A stretch of 64,000 nucleotides of DNA from Labilibacter sediminis (GTDB taxonomy: Bacteria > Bacteroidota > Bacteroidia > Bacteroidales > Marinilabiliaceae). The position numbers were made by a program, and so were the translations under genes. The stretch spans positions 310,001 through 374,000 of the forward strand of contig NZ_VCHY01000003.1 in NCBI RefSeq assembly GCF_005877885.1. Reading direction: 5' to 3'. Each line of letters starts with the position of its first letter. Positions within the stretch are counted from its first letter, which is position 1. The notes below the pieces were generated by a model. It had not been told where the DNA came from, did not search any database, and saw only the letters and a program-made list of their open reading frames with translations. Positions 9,406 to 17,697 of this stretch are shown here, piece by piece.

Positions 9406-10431
9406 TTAAAACAGAGAAAACTGTTCCTGATTAAAACTATCTTTTCCTAAATGACTATAAGCCAAAGCTGTGGCCATTCGGCCCCTTGGTGTACGTTTAA
9501 TAAAACCCTCTTTTATTAAAAATGGTTCATATACCTCTTCTATGGTGCCACTATCTTCTCCAATAGCAGTACCAATGGTACTAATACCAACAGGTCCACC
9601 TTGAAACTTATCGATAAGTGTATTTAATATCTTATGATCCATGTCGTCTAAACCATGCTGATCGATGTTTAAAGCTTCAAGCGCATGTTTAGAGATACTT
9701 ATATCAATGGCTCCATTTCCCTTTACCTGGGCAAAATCACGAACTCTTCGCAAAAGAGCGTTTGCAATACGAGGAGTTCCCCTACTCCTTCCTGCAATTT
9801 CTAAACAAGCATCTTTTGTGATACTTGTATCTAAAATACCAGATGACCTGTTTATAATACCGGAAAGTAGTTTAGAATCATAATATTCAAGATGACAATT
9901 AATACCAAAACGAGCACGAAGCGGACTTGTAAGTAAACCACTTCTGGTAGTTGCACCTACAAGCGTAAAAGGATTTAATTCGATTTGAATACTTCTGGCA
10001 CCAGGACCTTTATCAATTACTATATCTATACGGTAATCCTCCATGGCTGAATACAAATATTCCTCCACAACAGGACTTAACCGATGTATTTCGTCGATAA
10101 AAAGAACATCATTTGGTTCTAAGTTGGTAAGAATACCTGCCAAATCACCAGGCTTATCCAGTACCGGTCCACTTGTGATCTTAAAACCTACACCAAGCTC
10201 ATTGGCTATAATATTTGAAAGCGTTGTTTTTCCGAGTCCAGGCGGGCCGTGAAGTATCACATGATCAAGCGCTTCATTACGCATAGATGCTGCCTGAACA
10301 AACACTTTTAAGTTTTCAACGATTTTACTTTGACCTTTAAAATCTTTAAAAGTTAAGGGGCGAAGTTTATTATCAACATCCTTTTCAATACTATCATACT
10401 CCTCCTCACGTATATCGAAATCTTCTTTCAT
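9406..10431 (-). CDS. ruvB: Holliday junction branch-migration ATPase RuvB
   Basis: RuvB is the AAA+ motor that, with RuvA, drives branch migration of Holliday junctions. The 341-aa protein has Walker [10 protein letters not shown] (62-70), Walker B with FIDEIHRL, sensor motif GATTRSG, the [13 protein letters not shown] sensor-2 region, and the C-terminal winged helix with EPFLIKEGF and RTPRGR. Length and order are standard. The gene follows a lone response regulator by 8 bp and precedes the flippase, so RuvB is made as part of a mixed operon. Confidence 0.97.
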   Translation of the reverse strand: MKEDFDIREEEYDSIEKDVDNKLRPLTFKDFKGQSKIVENLKVFVQAASMRNEALDHVILHGPPGLGKTTLSNIIANELGVGFKITSGPVLDKPGDLAGILTNLEPNDVLFIDEIHRLSPVVEEYLYSAMEDYRIDIVIDKGPGARSIQIELNPFTLVGATTRSGLLTSPLRARFGINCHLEYYDSKLLSGIINRSSGILDTSITKDACLEIAGRSRGTPRIANALLRRVRDFAQVKGNGAIDISISKHALEALNIDQHGLDDMDHKILNTLIDKFQGGPVGISTIGTAIGEDSGTIEEVYEPFLIKEGFIKRTPRGRMATALAYSHLGKDSFNQEQFSLF

Positions 10432-10439
10432 TCACTAAA

Positions 10440-10826
10440 TTAAATAACACCTAATTCGGCAATCAATTTATTAAATAACTGTAAATCAAAAGGCTTGGCC
10501 ATATATTCATTCATTCCATGGGACAAACATTTTTCTCTATCAGCATCAAATGTGTTAGCTGTTAATCCTATTATTGGTGTAGAGTAATCTAATTTTTCTT
10601 CATACTCCCTTATTTTAACAGAAGCCTCTAACCCATCCATTACCGGCATCATCAAATCCATAATAATCAAATTAAACCTTCTTGACTTTACTTTATCAAG
10701 CGCCTCCTGACCATTATTGGCAATATCAATCACATAGCCATACTTGGATAAATTAAGAAAGATAAGCTTCTGATTTAGAAGGTTATCTTCCACCAATAAA
10801 ATATTTAAAGATGTTGATTTTTCCAT
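10440..10826 (-). CDS. Single-domain response regulator (receiver only)
   Basis: This is a 128-aa CheY-type receiver with acidic residues ED at 13-14, phospho-acceptor Asp57 in IIMDLMMP, Thr in GLTAN and Lys in MAKPFD. The pattern (PVMDGLEAS, ALTAN-like) resembles receivers of hybrid histidine kinases more than chemotaxis CheY. No output domain follows, so it acts by protein contact or as a relay intermediate. No cognate kinase is adjacent. It is the first gene of the ruvB transcript. Confidence 0.9.
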   Translation of the reverse strand: MEKSTSLNILLVEDNLLNQKLIFLNLSKYGYVIDIANNGQEALDKVKSRRFNLIIMDLMMPVMDGLEASVKIREYEEKLDYSTPIIGLTANTFDADREKCLSHGMNEYMAKPFDLQLFNKLIAELGVI

Positions 10827-10893
10827 TAAAAGGTGACTTAATTTAGGCTCTTACAATAATAGAAATAAAAAAGAATTAAATTAAATCTTTAAT

Positions 10894-10901
10894 CAAAAAT
10901 A
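10894..10901 (-). promoter_or_regulatory. Possible -7 element for the response regulator - ruvB operon
   Basis: On the minus strand TATTTTTG fits the Bacteroidota -7 consensus TAnnTTTG, in the gap between the nadA stop and the regulator start. I see no clear -33 TTG at the right distance, and A/T-rich gaps produce chance matches. Confidence 0.3.
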
Positions 10902-10907
10902 CAACCT

Positions 10908-11903
10908 TTATAATCCTAATGCCTTAGATATTTCAAGCATTTTTTCGATAGGCTTCACTGCTTTAATCCTGATATTTTCATCAATATCTATTTTTGGCCA
11001 ACCATACTTAAGCGCATTATATAACTTTTCCATAGTGTTTAAACGCATATATTCACAATCGTTACAAGCGCAGGTTGAATCATTAGGAGGAGCCGGAATA
11101 AACTCCTTATTTGGGCTTTTTAGTTGCATTTGATGGATGATCCCGGACTCTGTGGCAACTATATACTTATTAGAAGTATTTACTTCAGAATATTTAAGTA
11201 ATGCAGCTGTTGAACCAACATGATCTGCAACCATAAGTAAAGGTTTCTTACATTCAGGATGTGCAAGAATCTCGGCATCGGGATTGTCTTTCTTAAGTTC
11301 AAGAATCTTTTCCAAAGAAAATTTCTCATGAACATGACATGCTCCATCCCATAATATCATATTACGACCAGTAATACTATTAATATAGTTCCCTAGGTTT
11401 CTATCAGGACCAAAGATTAGTTTAGCATCTTCATCAAAACTATCCACTATGGCCTTCGCATTGGTAGAAGTAACCACAATATCCGATAAAGCTTTTATAC
11501 GCGCTGATGTATTAACGTAAGTTACCACTTTATGATCAGGGTACTTAGAAATAAACTCTTCAAACGCATCTGGCGGACAGCTATCAGCAAGACTACAACC
11601 TGCATTTAAATCAGGAATTAATACTGTTTTATCCGGTGACAATATTTTAGCAGTTTCACCCATAAAGTGAACACCAGCCACAATAATTATATCAGCATCC
11701 GTTTTGCGAGCAAATTGAGCAAGTGCCAAACTATCCCCAACAAAGTCAGCTATATCTTGTATTTCATTGTTTTGATAGAAATGAGCCATCAAAACAGCAT
11801 TCTTCTCTTTCTTTAAATTATTAAAGGCTTCATGAATATCTTCAATACCTTCTACAGATTCTGTTACAAATCCACTTTTCAACCAATCCGTTTTTAAATC
11901 CAT
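10908..11903 (-). CDS. nadA: Quinolinate synthase A
   Basis: NadA condenses iminoaspartate with dihydroxyacetone phosphate to quinolinate, the second step of de novo NAD synthesis, using a [4Fe-4S] cluster. The 331-aa protein shows MAHFYQNNEIQDIADFVGDS near the N-terminus, VHFMGETAKILSP, NAGCSLADSCP, GACHVHEKF, and CACNDCEYM near the C-terminus. These contain the cluster cysteines. nadB and nadC are not in the window. It is the last minus-strand gene before the large gene-free region that I propose as the replication origin. Confidence 0.96.
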   Translation of the reverse strand: MDLKTDWLKSGFVTESVEGIEDIHEAFNNLKKEKNAVLMAHFYQNNEIQDIADFVGDSLALAQFARKTDADIIIVAGVHFMGETAKILSPDKTVLIPDLNAGCSLADSCPPDAFEEFISKYPDHKVVTYVNTSARIKALSDIVVTSTNAKAIVDSFDEDAKLIFGPDRNLGNYINSITGRNMILWDGACHVHEKFSLEKILELKKDNPDAEILAHPECKKPLLMVADHVGSTAALLKYSEVNTSNKYIVATESGIIHQMQLKSPNKEFIPAPPNDSTCACNDCEYMRLNTMEKLYNALKYGWPKIDIDENIRIKAVKPIEKMLEISKALGL

Positions 11904-12345
11904 TATTATATATAAATAAAAGAGAGATTTCTAAAGAAATATAATGATTATAATATCCTGTTAATACCGTTTATAAATTAATTTTAAAACGTTTGCTTTG
12001 TGTTGGTATACACATTTGATGTTTAGATATTAATATCAAATTAACAATTAAAAGAATTCTCTAAATACTAAAAATCAGAATTTTACTATTCTTTATTAAC
12101 ATGTTGTTAATAGAGTACAAATTTAATAAGAATATCTTTTTTAACCGTGGTTTCGCTGTTAAAATGATGTTTGAACTTGATTTTAAAAACAATTGAAAAA
12201 TATTTGACACGTAATACTAGTCGCTGGTATATACAAAAAAGTACCTCGAGCAAATTTATTTTATACTATTTATAATTTCCGGTTTGACACTTTATCAACA
12301 TTTAATTCAGGGTTATTCACAAGCTTTCAATAACTACTTTTTAAT
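11902..12345 (+). repeat. Left copy of a diverged direct duplication (offset 843 bp)
   Basis: The sequence from the nadA start codon to about 12345 aligns to 12745-13190 at a constant offset of 843 bp; three separate landmarks all give 843. In 11941-12030 I counted 76 of 90 bases identical. Copy borders are approximate because the similarity fades. Confidence 0.8.
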
Positions 12346-12485
12346 CATGGTAAGTTAAATGTCACTTTAAAAGGAAACGTTTGAAATTATACAGGAAAGC
12401 AAGTGTATGGTAAATTTACTAACTATAGCTGACTTATTAAGTAAACTCCTAGGTTTACCTTTCAAGAACGACTAAAACGAACAAG

Positions 12486-12683
12486 TTATAACATCAACCC
12501 TTTATATCCATCATTACACAGTAAGGTATCGTCATCTATAACAAAATAGCTCCATATTGATTTTAATAGGCCGTTTTTAGGAGTTATATCTATTTTCTCT
12601 GACCAAATTACGTTTTCCTGATTTAAAAACGCTAATAATTGGTTAAAACAGATTTTTGGTTTGGAACTAACTTTAATAAAGCT
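12486..12683 (-). pseudogene. Possible decayed gene fragment inside the origin region
   Basis: A 65-codon stop-bounded frame encodes a plausible protein tail (for example NQLLAFLNQENVIWSEKIDI, then IDDDTLLCNDGYKG) but has no start codon near its upstream end. Composition looks protein-like, not random. I do not recognise it. It could be the remnant of a gene once present in the duplicated unit, or chance. Confidence 0.3.
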
Positions 12684-12744
12684 TTAATCCGTGATTCCAT
12701 ACATTTATTGTTTCAGCTACAAATCAACGTTTAAATCGAATTCT

Positions 12745-13190
12745 ATTATTATATATATTCTTAAAAGAGATCTCTAAAGAATTATAATGATTATAATGGC
12801 CTGTTAATACCGTTTAAAAAATAATTCAAAAACTTTTGTTTTGTGTAGGTATACACATTTAGCATTAAGATATTAATACCTTATCAACAGCTTTGGTATT
12901 TCTCTATATATTTAAATTCAGCATCTTACTTTTCTTCTTTAACATGTTGTTAAAAACGTACAGTTCTGATAAGAATATTGTTGTAAGTCAGAATTAACCT
13001 GTTAAAACGCTGTTTAAAATTGCGTTTTAACTTGCTTTAAAAAAACTTGACACGAATTGTGAGCAGCTGGTATATACAAAAAATAAACCGTCACAAATTT
13101 ATTTTATACTTTTTATAATTTCGGGTTTCACATTTTATTAACATCTAATACACGGTTATTCACAAGCTATTAATAGATGATTTTAATGCC
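12745..13190 (+). repeat. Right copy of the diverged direct duplication
   Basis: This is the partner of 11902-12345. Shared landmarks include the start ATAATGATTATAAT (11941 and 12784), TTAACATGTTGTTAA and TTATTCACAAGCT. The copy ends shortly before the rpiB promoter region. Its left end may include a trace of the nadA 5' end. Confidence 0.8.
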
Positions 13191-13230
13191 TTCAATTGAT
13201 ATTAGTTAAAACTGTTACTTAGTTATTTTC

Positions 13231-13238
13231 TATCTTTG
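13231..13238 (+). promoter_or_regulatory. Possible -7 promoter element of rpiB
   Basis: TATCTTTG is an exact match to TAnnTTTG. It would place the transcription start near 13245, a dozen bases before the preferred rpiB start. I see no convincing -33 TTG upstream. Confidence 0.35.
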
Positions 13239-13256
13239 AAAAAAAAAATGAAAAAT

Positions 13257-13685
13257 ATGAAGGTTGGTTTTGCTTCGGATCATGCTGGTTATGAGCTTAA
13301 AGAGTTGTTGAAAACGTACTTAACAGATAAAGGAATTACTGTTTCAGACTTTGGTTGTCATTCAATAGAAAGTGTTGATTACGCTGATTTTGCGCATCCA
13401 TTGGCATCGGCTGTAGAAACTAACGAAGTAGACTTAGGAATGTCTATTTGTGGTAGTGGAAATGGTATTAACATGACTGTTAATAAACATCAGGGAATAA
13501 GAGCTGCTTTATGTTGGAATCAAGAAATTTCTGAATTAGCGCGTTCTCATAACAATGCTAATGTCTGTTCTTTACCTGCACGTTATCTGACAGTTGAAGA
13601 TGCTAAAGATATTGTTGATGCTTTTTTAGAAACGGCATTTGAAGGTGGACGTCATCAAAGAAGAATTGAAAAAATACCTTGTTAA
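13257..13685 (+). CDS. rpiB: Ribose 5-phosphate isomerase B
   Basis: RpiB interconverts ribose 5-phosphate and ribulose 5-phosphate in the pentose phosphate pathway. The protein begins MKVGFASDHAGYELK, the standard RpiB N-terminus, and has the active-site Cys in SICGSGNGI followed by NKHQGIRAAL and SHNNANVCSLPARYL. I choose the ATG at 13257 (142 aa). An ATG at 13248 and a TTG at 13236 are possible, but the TTG lies inside a promoter-like octamer. It is the first rightward gene beyond the putative origin. Ribulose 5-phosphate is also the precursor of CDP-ribitol, whose synthase is encoded at 24424-25797. Confidence 0.95.
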   Translation: MKVGFASDHAGYELKELLKTYLTDKGITVSDFGCHSIESVDYADFAHPLASAVETNEVDLGMSICGSGNGINMTVNKHQGIRAALCWNQEISELARSHNNANVCSLPARYLTVEDAKDIVDAFLETAFEGGRHQRRIEKIPC

Positions 13686-13697
13686 TAACTATATAAA

Positions 13698-15071
13698 GTG
13701 GGTAAAGAGTCTAAGCAATTTTTAAGTAAGTCTGACGATATAGCTTTTGATTTAAAGCATCGTGATAAGATTAAGTTTAATATTTCGAGATATGATGCAG
13801 CTGTTCAAAAAGGTGAACAACGGTATGATAATATAGAGTTAGCCCGATTAAGGGCTGCTCAAAAGAAAAGGAATGTATTAGCCAATTTATACGATTATTT
13901 ATTAGAATTTGAAAACAATGCTAAAAATAATGGTTCGGAGGTTTTGTGGGCTTTGGATGAAAAAGAAGCTATTAATTATGTAGTGGATATTTTAAAGCAA
14001 AACAATACAAAATTGGTGGTTAAGAGTAAATCTATGACCACTGAAGAAATTGAATTTAATCATGGTGTTGAAGCTATTGGTGTTAAATCTGTAGAAACAG
14101 ATTTAGGTGAGTATATTGTTCAGGTAGCTGGTGAAAAGCCTTATCATATTGTAACACCCGCGATGCATAAATCAAAAGAGGATATTGCTGAATTGTTTCA
14201 CAGGGAATTTGACACCCCTGAGCATAGCTCACCCGAGTTTTTAACGAACTTTGTTAGAGAACAATTAAGAGAAAACTTTCAGGATGCTGAAGTAGGTGTT
14301 ACAGGAGCTAACTTTTTAATTGCTGACAGAGGCGCAATTGCTGTTACTGAAAATGAGGGTAATGCAATTATGTCTGCATCTTTTCCTAAAGTACATATTG
14401 TTATTGCCGGTATTGAGAAAGTAATCCCTTCATATAAAGATTTAGGATTATTTTGGCCGTTATTATCAGCTCACGGAACAGGTCAACAAATGACTGTTTA
14501 TAATAGTATATATTCAGGACCTAAGAAAGATATTGAAGTAGACGGTCCTGAAAAAATGTTTATTATTCTTCTGGATAATGGTAGAACTGAATTGTACGAT
14601 CAGAAACATCAGGCAGAATCTTTATCATGTATTCGTTGTGGAGCATGTTTAAATGGTTGTCCTATCTATAAAAATATAGGAGGTTATACGTATAATTCAA
14701 CTTATAGTGGACCAATTGGTAGTGTAATTACTCCTCATTTTAAGGATTTTAAAGACTTTAAGCACTTAAGTTTTGCATGCTCTTTATGTGGCAGGTGCGA
14801 AGAAGTGTGCCCTGTAAAAATACCTTTACCAAAATTGCTTTTATATAATAGAAAAGATTCTGTTGAAAAGGGATATCCACCATTTGCTGAAAAGTTATCT
14901 ACCAATCTATCTTCTTTTGTGTTGTCATCGCGATCAAATATAGATTTAGTTAGTGGTAATATTAAAAACTTTGGTAAAAAATTAGTAGAGCATAAAATTG
15001 TAGGTAGTAAGAGAAAATTACCTGATATACCTTCTAAATCATTTAGTAAGCAATGGAAAAAGAGAAAATAA
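13698..15071 (+). CDS. lutB: LutB-like lactate utilisation iron-sulfur protein
   Basis: The 457-aa protein combines an LUD domain (about 60-300) with a ferredoxin-type domain. That domain has two [4Fe-4S] motifs: CIRCGACLNGCPIY (about 313) and CSLCGRCEEVCP (about 359). This is the LutB/YkgF arrangement, a subunit of the LutABC system that oxidises L-lactate to pyruvate. The start is a GTG at 13698, 12 bp after rpiB; no ATG lies nearby. The usual partners lutA and lutC are absent from the window, so they are elsewhere or this protein has another electron-transfer role. Confidence 0.85.
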   Translation: MGKESKQFLSKSDDIAFDLKHRDKIKFNISRYDAAVQKGEQRYDNIELARLRAAQKKRNVLANLYDYLLEFENNAKNNGSEVLWALDEKEAINYVVDILKQNNTKLVVKSKSMTTEEIEFNHGVEAIGVKSVETDLGEYIVQVAGEKPYHIVTPAMHKSKEDIAELFHREFDTPEHSSPEFLTNFVREQLRENFQDAEVGVTGANFLIADRGAIAVTENEGNAIMSASFPKVHIVIAGIEKVIPSYKDLGLFWPLLSAHGTGQQMTVYNSIYSGPKKDIEVDGPEKMFIILLDNGRTELYDQKHQAESLSCIRCGACLNGCPIYKNIGGYTYNSTYSGPIGSVITPHFKDFKDFKHLSFACSLCGRCEEVCPVKIPLPKLLLYNRKDSVEKGYPPFAEKLSTNLSSFVLSSRSNIDLVSGNIKNFGKKLVEHKIVGSKRKLPDIPSKSFSKQWKKRK

Positions 15072-15154
15072 TACGGAGTTTATTCTATGTTTTATAATTT
15101 GAATATCTAGGTTTAACCATAATTGTGTATTTTAGCATTTATAAATCTTAAATT

Positions 15155-15598
15155 ATGCTATCCAATACTTGTAAGTACGCTGTGCGTTCAGTAATATATC
15201 TAGCTTTACACCAGGAAGAAGGAAGAAAAATTGGTATCAAACAGATATCTAAAGATTTAGATATTCCTACTCCGTTTTTAGGGAAAATATTGCAAACATT
15301 AGCAAAACAGAAAGTATTACTTTCCAATAAAGGACCTCACGGAGGTTTTTCATTGGCTATGGATGCAAGTGAAATCACTTTACTGGATATTGTTAAAATT
15401 ATTGATGGTCTTGATGTTTTTGAGAATTGTATGATAGGTATGAATACATGTAAATCAGCACATGAAGAAGGAAGACCATGTCCGGTTCATGAGCAATTTT
15501 GCGAAGTTAGAAGAAAAATGTATTCTCTTTTTGAAGAAGAATCAATAGGAAATATCGTTAATAAAATAGAAAGTAAAGAAGATTATTACTTGTTGTAA
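15155..15598 (+). CDS. Rrf2 family transcriptional regulator with four cysteines
   Basis: This 147-aa regulator has an N-terminal winged helix (MLSNTCKYAVRSVIYLA, SKDLDIPTPFLGKILQTLAK, SNKGPHGGFSLA) typical of IscR/NsrR-like proteins. Its cysteine-rich loop reads ENCMIGMNTC and PCPVHEQFC, which could hold an Fe-S cluster sensing iron-sulfur status, NO or redox. The target genes are not evident. It follows lutB by 83 bp, and LutB is an Fe-S protein. Its 3' end overlaps the convergent VanZ-like gene by 13 bp. Confidence 0.88.
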   Translation: MLSNTCKYAVRSVIYLALHQEEGRKIGIKQISKDLDIPTPFLGKILQTLAKQKVLLSNKGPHGGFSLAMDASEITLLDIVKIIDGLDVFENCMIGMNTCKSAHEEGRPCPVHEQFCEVRRKMYSLFEEESIGNIVNKIESKEDYYLL

Positions 15599-15993
15599 GG
15601 TGCTTTAAATAACATGAGTTTATAAATAAACTGATTATCTTTTAATAAAAGATATAGTATACTTCCAACGATTACACCAAGTGTATTAAATAATGCATCG
15701 TAAATATTAGCTGTTCTGTTTGTTGTAATTAGGTATTGTAAAAATTCTACAGCAATACCTAAAGCAATGGTATCAAAAATAATCCAAAACTTACGTAACG
15801 AATTTTTGTTTCTGTAGTTTTCAATAAAAAAGACAAAGCTTAAGGCAAAGTACATCATAAAATGTGCGAACTTGTCAAAATGACGATGTAAATGAACTTC
15901 ATCAGGTATCACTTTATTGATATTCATCAAGCTTAAAAATAAAATAATAGCAATTAGAAGTAAAGTTCGCCAATAGGCTTTTAATGTATTCAT
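15586..15993 (-). CDS. VanZ-like membrane protein
   Basis: This 135-aa protein has four predicted membrane helices and the VanZ-family feature HFDKFAHFMMYFALSF, followed by GIAVEFLQYLITTNRTANIYDALFNT. That VEFLQ...R..D..DxxxNxxG pattern is typical of the family. VanZ in enterococci gives low-level teicoplanin resistance, but most family members have no proven function. It faces the Rrf2 gene tail to tail. The 151 bp between its start and hemW contain a parS-type site. Confidence 0.8.
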   Translation of the reverse strand: MNTLKAYWRTLLLIAIILFLSLMNINKVIPDEVHLHRHFDKFAHFMMYFALSFVFFIENYRNKNSLRKFWIIFDTIALGIAVEFLQYLITTNRTANIYDALFNTLGVIVGSILYLLLKDNQFIYKLMLFKAPYNK

Positions 15994-16037
15994 ATATAGT
16001 TGATTATAAATATTCTTTTTAGTAATATTTTAAAAAG

Positions 16038-16046
16038 TTATCAACA
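16038..16046 (+). other. DnaA-box-like TTATCAACA next to a parS site
   Basis: TTATCAACA differs from the DnaA box TTATCCACA by one base and is the same variant found twice in the proposed origin. It lies 29 bp before the parS-type palindrome. Chance is possible in such A/T-rich DNA. Confidence 0.25.
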
Positions 16047-16074
16047 AAAGTATGATAAAATACTATAAAACAAA

Positions 16075-16090
16075 TGTTTCACGTGAAACG
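16075..16090. promoter_or_regulatory. parS: parS-type ParB binding site upstream of hemW
   Basis: TGTTTCACGTGAAACG contains the perfect 14-bp palindrome GTTTCACGTGAAAC, the classical chromosomal parS core. It lies in the divergent VanZ/hemW gap, on the opposite side of the proposed origin from the two sites at 590 and 826. Confidence 0.8.
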
Positions 16091-16144
16091 TTGATGTTAA
16101 AAGACTTTAAATCATAAATTGTTCTTGTTCTTAGAAAAAAAATA

Positions 16145-17272
16145 ATGGCTGGTATATATATTCATGTTCCATATTGTATTCAAAAATGTGGTTATTGCGA
16201 TTTTTATAGTATTATACGTTTAACGAGTAAAGAAGATTTTGTTGCGACATTAATCAAAGAAATTGAAATTAGAAAAAGTGCTTTAGTTAAGGAAGGTATA
16301 CAAACTATTTATTTTGGAGGCGGTACCCCTAGTTTGTTGAGTATAGATGAGTTAGGGCGTATTTATAAAGCGCTCAAAGAACATTTTGATATTTCTAATG
16401 TTCAGGAAGTTACCATTGAAGTAAATCCGGATGATGTAACACATGATTTTTTAAAATCGCTTAAAAATATTGGTTTTAACAGGTTGAGTATGGGAGTGCA
16501 AAGTTTTAATAATAAAATTTTGGCTTTCATGAACAGAAGACATAGTGCCGATCAGGCAAAAAACGCCGTTCAAATAGCCAAGCAGGCCGGATTTAATAAT
16601 ATCAGTATTGATCTTATTTATGGAATTCCTAATATGAGTATGGAATGTTGGCGTGATTCCATAGATCAGACTATTGATATGGATGTTCAACACATTTCTG
16701 CCTATCATTTAACGTTTGAACCGGATACACCTTTTTTTACCAAACTTAAAAGAAACGAAATACAGGAAATTAAAGATGATGATAGTCTTCAGCAGTATAA
16801 TTTATTGGTGAAAAGGCTGACAGAAGCTGGTTTTATTGATTATGAAATTTCAAATTTTTCAAAGCCTTCACTTGAATCACAGCATAATTCGAACTATTGG
16901 AAGGGAAATAACTATCTCGGTTTAGGTCCTTCTGCACATTCTTTTATAAATCAGGTACGAAGCTGGAATGTTTCTGATCTTAATGAATATATTTCTCTTG
17001 TTAATAATGCAAAGAATTTTAGTGAGCAGGAGGAGCTGAGTTTTAAAGATATATATAATGAGACTATTATGCTTGGTTTGCGTACTCGTAAGGGTGTTGA
17101 TTTAAAACAACTCAAACATGATGGTAATCCTGAAATATTATCACATTTTAGTAAGGAGTTAAAAATAAATATGGCTGCAGGAAATGTATATGAGCAGGAA
17201 GGATTTATAAGGATTTCCGATGATAAGAAGTTTTTAACAGACAAAATTATTTCAAATTTTTTCATTGTATAA
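16145..17272 (+). CDS. hemW: Heme chaperone HemW (radical SAM)
   Basis: HemW is a radical-SAM protein that binds heme and hands it to respiratory enzymes; it was long mistaken for coproporphyrinogen oxidase HemN. The N-terminus has the [4Fe-4S]/SAM motif CIQKCGYCDF (CxxxCxxC), then FGGGTPSLL, GVQSFN and IDLIYGIP. The HNxxYW signature appears as HNSNYW before LGLGPSAHS, which favours HemW over HemN. At 375 aa it is of normal HemW length. The next gene starts 10 bp after its stop. Confidence 0.93.
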   Translation: MAGIYIHVPYCIQKCGYCDFYSIIRLTSKEDFVATLIKEIEIRKSALVKEGIQTIYFGGGTPSLLSIDELGRIYKALKEHFDISNVQEVTIEVNPDDVTHDFLKSLKNIGFNRLSMGVQSFNNKILAFMNRRHSADQAKNAVQIAKQAGFNNISIDLIYGIPNMSMECWRDSIDQTIDMDVQHISAYHLTFEPDTPFFTKLKRNEIQEIKDDDSLQQYNLLVKRLTEAGFIDYEISNFSKPSLESQHNSNYWKGNNYLGLGPSAHSFINQVRSWNVSDLNEYISLVNNAKNFSEQEELSFKDIYNETIMLGLRTRKGVDLKQLKHDGNPEILSHFSKELKINMAAGNVYEQEGFIRISDDKKFLTDKIISNFFIV

Positions 17273-17282
17273 TCAATTAAAG

Positions 17283-17681
17283 ATGTTGAATAGATACATA
17301 TTTCTTATAGTAATTTTAAGATTTACAGTAGCCTCTGCGCAGGAAATAGATGAAGATAGAACGCTAAATACGCAGCAGTTTTATGAAAAAATATTGACTA
17401 CTGATAATGGTTTAATTTTTGATATCAGGGTACCAAACCTTTTTGAAGAAAGCAGAATTGTTGATGCTCAGTTGGCTGATACAAAAAATAAGCTTACTAC
17501 TTTGTTGAAAGATGTAGATAAGAAAACGCCACTTTTTATATATTGTCAGGTAGGAAAGCGAACAAAACAGTGTATATTATGGTTGGATAAGCTGGGATAT
17601 ACGCGTGTGTATCATTTGCAGGGTGGTTTTAAAGAATGGAAAAAAAATGGTATGCCTATTGATTCTACAATAATTGAATAA
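17283..17681 (+). CDS. Exported rhodanese-like sulfurtransferase
   Basis: The ATG at 17283 gives a signal peptide (LNRYIFLIVILRFTVASAQ) and 132 residues; a TTG at 17265 is less likely. The mature part is a single rhodanese domain with FDIRVPNLFEESRI and the active-site loop YCQVGKRTKQC, with the nucleophilic Cys in place. The final HLQGGFKEWKKNGMP is diagnostic. A periplasmic role in sulfur or redox transfer is inferred. It is probably co-transcribed with hemW. Confidence 0.87.
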   Translation: MLNRYIFLIVILRFTVASAQEIDEDRTLNTQQFYEKILTTDNGLIFDIRVPNLFEESRIVDAQLADTKNKLTTLLKDVDKKTPLFIYCQVGKRTKQCILWLDKLGYTRVYHLQGGFKEWKKNGMPIDSTIIE

Positions 17682-17697
17682 AATTTACTAATAACAT

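Larger units (their letters stand above)
11904..13235. other. oriC: Candidate chromosomal replication origin (gene-free, AT-rich, internally duplicated)
   Basis: This 1.3 kb stretch has no supported gene. Genes to its left all run leftward and those just to its right run rightward, as is usual around an origin. It contains two diverged copies of the same sequence, and both carry TTATTCACA (12313-12321 and 13156-13164), which fits the relaxed DnaA-box consensus TTWTNCACA. Further box-like motifs are TTATCAACA at 12292-12300 and 12881-12889. Both copies also carry TTAACATGTTGTTAA (12096-12110, 12939-12953). Parts of the sequence are very A/T-rich, as in unwinding elements. mnmG and three parS-type sites lie within 13 kb. 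The function is inference. Confidence 0.6.

Noticed and set aside
11904-13235. CRISPR array or transposon remnant in the duplicated region
   Set aside because: There are only two long diverged copies, with no short regular repeats, no terminal inverted repeats and no transposase.
13236-13256. TTG start for rpiB
   Set aside because: The TTG is part of a TATCTTTG promoter-like octamer and the family begins at MKVGFASDHAG.
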